27,693 bases of DNA from DAOUAJ01 sp034433615 (lineage in GTDB: Bacteria > Chloroflexota > Anaerolineae > DUEN01), in the NCBI GenBank assembly GCA_034433615.1, contig DAOUAJ010000220.1, forward strand, positions 1-27,693, in the 5' to 3' direction. A program made the position numbers and the translations under genes. The notes under the pieces were generated by a model. It was not told where the DNA came from, made no database searches, and saw only the letters and a program-made list of their open reading frames with translations. Shown here piece by piece: positions 15,356-22,330 of the stretch (the stretch's first letter is position 1; each line of letters starts with the position of its first letter).

Positions 15356-18300
15356 CTATACCCTCACCCTTTCCGGCTTCTCCAATCCGAACAGCGCACC
15401 TATCTTGCTTTCGATCTGCTCGTCGGTGTAGTGCATGAGCTTGATCGCTCGCGCCGGGCATTCGGCGGCGCAGATGCCGCAACCGTGACATAGGGCTGGA
15501 TTAATGTAGGCCGCGCCGGAGATGCGCCCCACACCGGTTCGCGCAGCGTCTATAACCGGCACGTGATACGGGCAGGCCCGTACACAGGTCAGACAGCCCA
15601 CGCACATTTCCGACTTCACCTGGGCTACCACGCCACCTACCGTCATCGTTTCGTGGCTCAGCACAGTGGCTGCCCGCGCTGCCGCGGCCTGGGCTTGCGC
15701 GATGCACTCGTCAGCAAACTTGGGGTAGTGAGCCGCGCCAGCCATGTAGATGCCATCCGAAGCGAAGTCCACCGGGCGCAGCTTGGGGTGCGCCTCCAGG
15801 AACCAGCCGTTCAGGTCAACCGGCACCTTCAGGACGGTGCTCAGTTCACGAGAACCTTCAGCCGGCACCATCGGCATGCTCAGCACGAGCAAGTCCGGGT
15901 TCAAGGACACCCACTCGCCGAAGATTGGCTCCCAGGCGACCACCTCCAGGGGGGCGGCCGAAGTGCCATCCCGACCACCGGGCGCCCTGACTTGAGGTCG
16001 GTGCTCGTCATCGTAGCGCATAAAGATGACACCCATCTCGCGCGCCCGCGTGTAGAGCCGCTCCTTGAAGCCAAAGGTGCGGATGTCTTTGTAGAGCACC
16101 GTCACCCTGGCCTCAGGGTTAAGTTCCTTGACCCTGATCGCGTTCTTGAGGGCCGTGGTGCAACAGATACGGCTGCAGTACTTCTCGGCCGGGCCGACGC
16201 AGAGGATCATCGCTACATTGCGGATTGCGGATTGCGGATTGCGGATTGGAGATTGGAAGTTAAAGATTGGGATAGCGGCTCGCTCCCTTGCTCCCTTGTT
16301 CCCCTGCTCCCCTGCCCATTCTGCCAGTAGCGCTTCAAACTCTTGTTGAGTGAGGATGCGGGGGTCGCTGCCGTAGCCGTACTCCTTGCCCCGATACTCC
16401 TGACCACCAGTAGCCACGATGGTCACGCCGTGCCGTATCGTCGTCTCTTGAACAGCGCCGTTCACGCGGCGCAACGTGCTGGTGAAGTTGCCGGTGAAGC
16501 CGCTACTTTCTACTACTTCGCTATTAAGATGCACGGTGATGCGTGGGTCCATCTCCACCCGTTGCACCAGGTCTGCCAGAAAGGCTTGCGGATCGAGAGA
16601 TGGTTCAGACGAGCCGTTGGCACCGGCATGATGCTTGTCCCCGCTCTGTTGTGCTACGCCAGGTGAAACTCGGCCGTTTTTTCCATCGGCCACAAAATAG
16701 ACATGGCGCAAGTTGCCACCAAGCTGACCGCTGCGTTCCACCAGATCCACCGGAAAACCCTGGGCGCTGAGCGCCAGGGCCGCGGTCATGCCCGCTACGC
16801 CGCCGCCGATGACCAGCGCTCTCTGTTGCACCGGCAACTCTTGCTTGTATAGCGGGGTGAGGCGACCGGCTCGCGCCACAGCCATACGCACCAGGTCTTT
16901 GGCCTTCTGCGTGGCCGCGTCCCAGTCGTCCGAATGCACCCAGGAGCACTGGTTACGGATGTTCGCCATCTCGAACAGGTAAGGGTTAAGGCCGGCCTGC
17001 CGGAGGCTGTCCTGGAACAGGGGTTCATGAGTGCGTGGCGTGCATGAGGCAACAACCACCCGGTTCAACCTCAGCTCCTTCGCTTTCTCGGTGATCCGCT
17101 GGATGGAATCCTGGGAACAGGTGTAGAGATTATGCTCGGCGTGAACGACGTAAGGGAGCGTTGCAGCATACTCGGCCACGGCCGGCACGTCCAGGAAGCC
17201 ACCGATGTTAGACCCACAATGGCAGACGAAGACGCCGATGCGAGGCTCCTCGCCGCTGATGTCCCGTTCTGGCGGGTAAACCGGCGGAGTGACCAGCGTC
17301 CCCCGCGCCGGAGCCAACAAGCCAGCCGCCAACGCGGCTGCGCCGCTGGCCTCCACCACCGTCTCGGGGATGTCCTTAGGCTCCCGGAAGGGACCGGCTG
17401 CATAGATCCCCGGCCTGCTGGTTTGCAGAGGCTGGAACTGGACAGTGTGACAGAAGCCGTAGTCGTCCAACTCAATCTCCAGCCTTCGACCCAGCTCACG
17501 TACACTCTGCGGGATCTCCATGCCAACGGAGAGGACGACCAGATCGAATTCTTCGTCAACGAGTAACGAGGGATGGGTGACGAGGGAAGAATCAGCGGCC
17601 GGCTGCTCGCCATCTTGTCGCCTCACCGCCTCGGTGCCTCGGTGCCTCGGTGCCTCGTCCACATATCTCAAGATCAAATTCTTCGTAATCGGGTCTTCCT
17701 TGACCGATGAGATCCGACAACGAATGTATTGAACGCCGTATTGCTCCTGCGCCCGGCGGTAGTACGCTTCGTACCCCTTGCTGAAGGCGCGCATGTCCAT
17801 CATGAAAACACGAACTTCGGTATCGCGCTCGTGCTCGACGGCCATGATGGCCTGCTTGGTGGCATACATGCAACAGACGGCCGAGCAATAGTCGTGCGTC
17901 TGGTCACGGGAGCCAACGCATTGCAAAAAGGCGATCTTCTTCGGCTTGCGGCCGTCTGATGGACGCAATACATGGCCCATCGTCGGGCCGGAGGCGCTCA
18001 GGAGCCGCTCAAACTGCAGCGCGGTGACCACGTTGGGGTAGCGTCCCCAGCCGTATTCCTCGGAAAGCTCTGCCTGGTAAACCTGGTAGCCGGGGGCCAG
18101 GATGATTGCGCCCACCTTCAACTCGCGCACTTGCTCGACCATGTCATGGTCTATCGCCTTCACACCGCATTTGTACCAGCAACTCAGACACTCGGAGCAG
18201 ATGCCGCATGCCAGGCAGCGGGCTGCCTCGGCCTGGGCCTGTTCGGGAGTGTACCCCATCTCCACCTCAGCGAATCCCCTCACCCGCCGTTCCACGGGCA

Positions 18301-20200
18301 GTTCAGGCATGGGCACGCGCGGGGTGATCTGGATCTCGCCGCGTCGCATCCGGTCGTCCAGCTCCGCCTGGGTCAGCTTCACCACCGGCAGCTCAGGGCG
18401 GGGTTTGGGCTCCAACGCCTCGCCGCGCAGGTAACGATGGATGGACTCGGCGGCCTTGTGGCCGCTGGCGACCGCCTCGATGACGAAAGCCGTGCCGCTC
18501 ACGCTGTCGCCGGCAGCGAAGACACCGGGCCGGGTGGCGGCGAAGGTGTTGGGATTGACGGCAATGGTCCGTCGCGGTGTCAGCCCAACGCCGGCGTCAG
18601 GTGGGATGAAGGCCAGGCCAGCACGTTGGCCTACAGAGAAGATCACTACGTCGGCCGGCAGCACGTGCTCCGAGCCCTCTACGGCTTCGACCGAGAGCCG
18701 CCCCTGGTCGTCGAACTCGAAGTGAGCCACGCGCCGGCACTCCACACCGGCGGCTCGTCCGTTTCCGTCGTCCACCACGCGCACGAACGTGCGATCGTTA
18801 TGGATGACGATCCCCTCGTCCAGCGCGGCCTGGACCTCCCACGGGTGCGCCGGCATGTTGTGGCGGCCCTCCAGACAGGCCATGTGCACCTCGCTAGCCC
18901 CCAGGCGGACGGCCGTGCGGGCCACATCAATCGCCACGTTGCCCCCGCCCAGCACCAACACCCGCTTCCCCCGCACCTGATTGCGGATTGCGGATTGCGG
19001 ATTGCGGATTGCGGATTGGAAAGCGAAGGATCCGAAATCCGAAATCCGAAATCCGAAATCCTCTAGCTCCGCCAGCCGCACATCCCGCAAGAACTGCGTA
19101 TTGATCAGCACCCCTTCCAGGTTGTTGCCGGGGATGGGAAGCCGCACGCCCTCATGCGCCCCCACGGCGATCAGCACCGCCTGGAAGCCCTCGTTGAAGA
19201 GATCGTCCAGGTTGGTGACAGCGGTGTTCAGCCGCAGCTCGACGCCCAAGTCAATAATGTCCTGCACCTCCCGGTCCACGATCCAACCGGGCAGGCGATA
19301 TTCGGGCACCCCCACCCGCAACATGCCGCCCGCCACCGGCAACGCCTCGAAGACGGTCACCGGATACCCTAGCTTGCACAGGTCCTGGGCGGCGGTAAGG
19401 CCGCACGGTCCCGCGCCGATGATCGCCACCCGCTCAGTGTAGCGCTTGGGGATCGGCTGGGGCGGGACGCGCGGCCTGGCGTACACCGTGTCGGTCACGA
19501 AACGCTTGAGGGCATGGATGTTGATGGGCTCGTCCACCTTGCCGCGGTTGCAGGCGTCCTCGCAGCGGTGGTTGCAGATGCGGCCGCAGATGCCAGGGAA
19601 GGGGTTGTCTTCCTTGATAACGCGCAGCGCGTCGTCGAAGCGGCCCTCGCGGATCAGGGCGATGTAGCCCTGCGCCCGCTGGTGGGCCGGGCAGGCATCG
19701 CGACAGGGGGCGATGCCCCGCTTTTCGATGGCGTAGGCGTTAGGGATAGCCTGGGGATAGAGCTTGTGGGCCGCCCGTTGCTGGCGCAACCCCTCGTCGA
19801 AGCGGCTGGGGATGACCACCGGGCAGACATCGGCACACTCGCCGCAGCCGGTGCATTTCTTGACGTCAATGTAGCGGGGACGAGTGCGCACGGTGACGGT
19901 GAAGTTCCCCGCCATGCCTTTGAGGCCAGCCACCTCGCTGTCGGTCAGGATCTCGATGTTGAGATGGCGTCCCGTCTCGACCAGCTTCGGTGAGATGGTG
20001 CACATGGCGCAGTCGTTGGTGGGGAAGGTCTTATCCAGTTGCGCCATGTGGCCGCCGATGGCCGATTTCTGCTCCACCAGGTAGACCTTGTAGCCGGATT
20101 CTGCCAGGTCCAATGCCGCCTGCATGCCGGCGATACCGCCGCCGACGACCAAGACGGCGCCGACCACGTCCCCGTTTTCTTTGTGACCGTTGTCAGCCAT
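15356..20200 (-). CDS. hdrA: Giant HdrA fusion: HdrA with inserted GltD/NfnB-like module, fused to a second HdrA
   Basis: A 1614-residue protein; ATG 20200 follows GGGGGA (a TTG at 20218 is the alternative). Residues 14-130 hold the FAD site VVGGGIAGM and a ferredoxin motif CTGCGECADVCP. Residues about 160-600 are an inserted glutamate-synthase-small-subunit-like module. It has an N-terminal Cys domain (CRDACPAHQ, CGRICNHRC), a flavin site IIGAGPCGLTAAQ (260-272), an NAD(P)H-type site VLGGGNVAID (416-425) and GVFAAGDSVSGTA. HdrA resumes at 662 (C668/C671/C674/C678) and continues to about 965. A second HdrA follows: Cys domain with CHCGSNI (993-999), FAD site IGGGVAGM (1131-1138), and two C-terminal ferredoxin motifs (1533-1544, 1571-1582). 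Ordinary HdrA is far shorter. The likely role is flavin-based electron bifurcation or confurcation. Three in-frame repeat tracts are described separately. Confidence 0.92.
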   Translation of the reverse strand: MADNGHKENGDVVGAVLVVGGGIAGMQAALDLAESGYKVYLVEQKSAIGGHMAQLDKTFPTNDCAMCTISPKLVETGRHLNIEILTDSEVAGLKGMAGNFTVTVRTRPRYIDVKKCTGCGECADVCPVVIPSRFDEGLRQQRAAHKLYPQAIPNAYAIEKRGIAPCRDACPAHQRAQGYIALIREGRFDDALRVIKEDNPFPGICGRICNHRCEDACNRGKVDEPINIHALKRFVTDTVYARPRVPPQPIPKRYTERVAIIGAGPCGLTAAQDLCKLGYPVTVFEALPVAGGMLRVGVPEYRLPGWIVDREVQDIIDLGVELRLNTAVTNLDDLFNEGFQAVLIAVGAHEGVRLPIPGNNLEGVLINTQFLRDVRLAELEDFGFRISDFGSFAFQSAIRNPQSAIRNQVRGKRVLVLGGGNVAIDVARTAVRLGASEVHMACLEGRHNMPAHPWEVQAALDEGIVIHNDRTFVRVVDDGNGRAAGVECRRVAHFEFDDQGRLSVEAVEGSEHVLPADVVIFSVGQRAGLAFIPPDAGVGLTPRRTIAVNPNTFAATRPGVFAAGDSVSGTAFVIEAVASGHKAAESIHRYLRGEALEPKPRPELPVVKLTQAELDDRMRRGEIQITPRVPMPELPVERRVRGFAEVEMGYTPEQAQAEAARCLACGICSECLSCWYKCGVKAIDHDMVEQVRELKVGAIILAPGYQVYQAELSEEYGWGRYPNVVTALQFERLLSASGPTMGHVLRPSDGRKPKKIAFLQCVGSRDQTHDYCSAVCCMYATKQAIMAVEHERDTEVRVFMMDMRAFSKGYEAYYRRAQEQYGVQYIRCRISSVKEDPITKNLILRYVDEAPRHRGTEAVRRQDGEQPAADSSLVTHPSLLVDEEFDLVVLSVGMEIPQSVRELGRRLEIELDDYGFCHTVQFQPLQTSRPGIYAAGPFREPKDIPETVVEASGAAALAAGLLAPARGTLVTPPVYPPERDISGEEPRIGVFVCHCGSNIGGFLDVPAVAEYAATLPYVVHAEHNLYTCSQDSIQRITEKAKELRLNRVVVASCTPRTHEPLFQDSLRQAGLNPYLFEMANIRNQCSWVHSDDWDAATQKAKDLVRMAVARAGRLTPLYKQELPVQQRALVIGGGVAGMTAALALSAQGFPVDLVERSGQLGGNLRHVYFVADGKNGRVSPGVAQQSGDKHHAGANGSSEPSLDPQAFLADLVQRVEMDPRITVHLNSEVVESSGFTGNFTSTLRRVNGAVQETTIRHGVTIVATGGQEYRGKEYGYGSDPRILTQQEFEALLAEWAGEQGNKGARERAAIPIFNFQSPIRNPQSAIRNVAMILCVGPAEKYCSRICCTTALKNAIRVKELNPEARVTVLYKDIRTFGFKERLYTRAREMGVIFMRYDDEHRPQVRAPGGRDGTSAAPLEVVAWEPIFGEWVSLNPDLLVLSMPMVPAEGSRELSTVLKVPVDLNGWFLEAHPKLRPVDFASDGIYMAGAAHYPKFADECIAQAQAAAARAATVLSHETMTVGGVVAQVKSEMCVGCLTCVRACPYHVPVIDAARTGVGRISGAAYINPALCHGCGICAAECPARAIKLMHYTDEQIESKIGALFGLEKPERVRV
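16217..16312. repeat. In-frame short tandem repeat tract in hdrA (C-terminal half)
   Basis: Four copies of attgcgg (16217-16244) are followed by attgga, and further on by an 8-bp-period tract, gctccctt-gctccctt-gttcccct-gctcccct (16282-16313). The tract encodes about residues 1297-1328 of HdrA, between a conserved helix and the LCVGPAEKYCSRICC motif. Its length keeps the frame. Confidence 0.8.
17555..17657. repeat. In-frame short tandem repeat tract in hdrA (middle)
   Basis: At 17559-17586 the units acgagta-acgaggg-atgggtg-acgaggg have a 7-base period. At 17628-17657 gcctcggt is repeated 3.75 times with an 8-base period. Together they encode about residues 849-882, between conserved LILRYVDE and EFDLVVLSVGME of the first HdrA part. 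Confidence 0.75.
18980..19060. repeat. In-frame short tandem repeat tract in the GltD-like module of hdrA
   Basis: Five copies of attgcgg (18980-19014) plus attgga are followed by four copies of atccgaa (19030-19057). The tract encodes residues about 382-407, just before the second Rossmann motif VLGGGNVAID. It shares the arrangement (attgcgg)n-attgga, in the same orientation, with the tract at 16217. Confidence 0.85.
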
Positions 20201-20249
20201 GTCATTTCCCCCGCACAATTGAAGCGCAAGCCCACCAGTCAGGCGTTTA

Positions 20250-20762
20250 TCACGCTGGCTTTTCGAGAACGCGTGCGTGTCCCTTTCTTGGGACGCGCAA
20301 AGATCTATCTACACCCGGCAGGTGCTCCGCCGCCAGCTTTTCTATGGCAGCGATCAGTGGTTCTTTGGCCACCTTCTCGACTTTCAGAACCACCCCCAGT
20401 TGTGCGGAGCCTTCTTCTCCCTGCCAGGAGCCAAAGGCCGTCAGATTGTCACCGATGGCAGCGATGGCGGCGGACAGTCGCGTCATCTCCCCCACCCGGT
20501 TGGGGATCATCACCGAGAGACGCAGCCCCGGCTGCCGCGCGCCCAGCATCTTCATTGTGGTGGAGAGGAGGTCAATGTCAGTGATGATGCCAACCAGCGC
20601 CCCCTGGCGCATCACCAGCAGACAGTTGATCCTATGATCAACCATGATGCGGGCCGCCTCTTCCACCGCTACGTCTTCCGCAACCGTGATCACGTCACGG
20701 ACCATCACTTTGCCGACTTTGGTCTTCGACAGGCTGACATACATCATGCGAGTACAGCCCAT
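20250..20762 (-). CDS. CBS-ACT domain regulatory protein
   Basis: A 170-residue protein. ATG 20762 lies five bases after the stop codon of the upstream MetV-MetF gene, implying translational coupling. Residues 16-75 look like CBS sequence (KVMVRDVITVAED, then INCLLVMRQGALVGIITDIDLL). Residues 80-145 look like an ACT domain (LRLSVMIPNRVGEMTRLSAAIAAIG). CBS modules commonly bind adenine nucleotides and ACT domains bind amino acids, so it may sense energy or metabolite state. The gene lies between the MetV-MetF fusions and hdrA, 49 bases upstream of hdrA. Its target is unknown. Confidence 0.85.
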   Translation of the reverse strand: MGCTRMMYVSLSKTKVGKVMVRDVITVAEDVAVEEAARIMVDHRINCLLVMRQGALVGIITDIDLLSTTMKMLGARQPGLRLSVMIPNRVGEMTRLSAAIAAIGDNLTAFGSWQGEEGSAQLGVVLKVEKVAKEPLIAAIEKLAAEHLPGVDRSLRVPRKGHARVLEKPA

Positions 20763-20767
20763 TCATC

Positions 20768-22279
20768 TCACGGCAGTACGTCCAGGCCGGCAGCTTGACC
20801 GGGGCGAGACTTGTTTCGACCGTTCTCCGAGAAAACCCCAATACTCGAGGCGAAACCTCTGAGGCCCGACTCTCTCACTAGGCGGGGCACCATATCTTCC
20901 TGGTCAGGGGCTAGAATGTGCAACCCGTGAACCCCTGCCATGCCCTTTAACTCGGCGATGATGCCAAGAGCGATCTGGACCCCCTCTTCCCGAGGGTCGG
21001 CTGCACCCTCCATCCGGGCCAGCAGCGTGGGCGGGATGTGGATGCCGGGGGCCTCGTTGGCCATGAAATGAGCGTGCCGGGGGCTCTCAAGAAGCATCAC
21101 GGTAGGTATCAGATAGGCTTTGCCCAGCACGTTGCGCTTGTCGAGGGCTTCCAGCCAGCCGACGAAACGGGGTAAGTCGAAAACAGGCAACGTTTGCAGG
21201 AATTGGGCTCCGGCGTTAATCTTCTTCTCAGTGACGAGGGCCTCGTAGTGAGGCCACGCGGTGCACGGTGCGGCCACTGCCCCCAGGAAATAACAGGGAC
21301 GCCGCTCGATGACTTCGCCATCCACATTCACCCCTTCGTCGCGCAGCCGGCGTAGCATCCATAGAGCTTGCACCGTATCGAGATCATTAAGTTCAGGGCT
21401 GGGAGGCGGCCCGAAGTCTGACCGCCCGATGCCGTCGGAAAGGCACAGGATGTTGCGCACCCCTGCCGCCGCCGCCCCCACAGCCTCAGACTCGACGGCG
21501 TAGCGACTGCGATACCGGCTTTGAAGTGGCAGGACCGGCTCCAGGCCGTTCTGCAGGCTGTAGACTGCGCAGGCCAGGCCACACATGCTGAGCGTGCCTT
21601 GAAGATCACCGGTGAAGCTGATGGCGTCTACGTAACCCTGAAGACAACCCACCATCTGGGCGATGGAATCGGCCGCGGGCTCTTGGGGCGCGGCAACCCC
21701 GGCCGAGACGACGAATCGGCCACTGCGCAACATCTCTTCGAGCCATGATGTCGGCTCAGTGTAGGCAGGCGGATGGTATCGGCTATCGCCCTGCCACCAG
21801 TCCGGCTGCCGTAGTACGTAGCGAAACGCCTCCCAGTCCGCACGGAAGCGCGCCCGGTTCGTGATCAGGTCACGCAGGCGCGGCCCCTGCTTCCGCCTGC
21901 GCCAAAGCTGATAAGCACTCAGAATAGTCTCGCACCCTACGCGCCGGTCATCGAGAGGGGCATAGACCTCCAACAACCTCTCCAGGCTGCCCCGCTGTTC
22001 GGCCCGTTGGCAGATACGGAGCCAGGTACAGTTGGTCACGAAATCAGCAGCACAGTGGTCAGGAATGGAATCCAGGCAGGGGCCATTGCGCAGGCCGTTG
22101 GGGCAGGTCATCGGGCAGGTGAAAGCGGTCTCCAACAAGAGGCAGTTGCCACACATCCGGCAGCCAAAGAGCACTCCCTTGACCCGACGCTCGATGCCTG
22201 TCACCAGCCGCGCTAATGGCGGTTGGTGCACAGACGGGGAAAACGCTGGACGAGGGTGCCGAGTTATACGACCAAACAT
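20768..22279 (-). CDS. Degenerate MetV(C-terminal)-MetF fusion, probable pseudoenzyme
   Basis: A 503-residue protein with ATG 22279 preceded by GAGGGAGA. It is collinear with the neighbouring fusion at 22331-23824. Residues 38-90 form the MetV-type cysteine domain (CRMCGNC at 40-46, then C55, C59, C68). Residues about 178-480 form an MTHFR barrel. The catalytic Glu is Gly (G194 in SAGVAAP), the flavin/folate Asp at 283 is Gly (SDG instead of SGD), and the CRDRNR-like motif reads SRYRSRY. T223 remains. The frame is intact, so this is not a pseudogene; a structural or electron-relay role in a MetFV complex is more likely. Confidence 0.88.
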   Translation of the reverse strand: MFGRITRHPRPAFSPSVHQPPLARLVTGIERRVKGVLFGCRMCGNCLLLETAFTCPMTCPNGLRNGPCLDSIPDHCAADFVTNCTWLRICQRAEQRGSLERLLEVYAPLDDRRVGCETILSAYQLWRRRKQGPRLRDLITNRARFRADWEAFRYVLRQPDWWQGDSRYHPPAYTEPTSWLEEMLRSGRFVVSAGVAAPQEPAADSIAQMVGCLQGYVDAISFTGDLQGTLSMCGLACAVYSLQNGLEPVLPLQSRYRSRYAVESEAVGAAAAGVRNILCLSDGIGRSDFGPPPSPELNDLDTVQALWMLRRLRDEGVNVDGEVIERRPCYFLGAVAAPCTAWPHYEALVTEKKINAGAQFLQTLPVFDLPRFVGWLEALDKRNVLGKAYLIPTVMLLESPRHAHFMANEAPGIHIPPTLLARMEGAADPREEGVQIALGIIAELKGMAGVHGLHILAPDQEDMVPRLVRESGLRGFASSIGVFSENGRNKSRPGQAAGLDVLP

Positions 22280-22330
22280 CGCTCTCCCTCAGCTTCACTC
22301 GTACTGCCAGGGCGTAGGCGGTTCATCTGC

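Noticed and set aside
18980..19060. Possible CRISPR array
   Set aside because: The units are 7 bases long and directly adjacent, with no spacers and no cas genes nearby.
17972..19066. Long plus-strand open frame opposite hdrA
   Set aside because: It is antisense to the conserved HdrA/GltD sequence, has no recognisable domain, and reads as His/Gly/Ala-rich composition typical of a shadow frame in GC-rich DNA.
15356..20200. hdrA fusion as an artefact of two genes read through
   Set aside because: A single uninterrupted frame of 1614 codons spans all modules, each flanked by intact conserved motifs, and the insert sits at a precise domain boundary. An assembly error is not excluded but there is no sign of one.
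20768..22279. Second MetV-MetF fusion as a pseudogene
   Set aside because: The frame is complete, has a good ribosome-binding site, and is translationally coupled to the next gene; only catalytic residues are lost.
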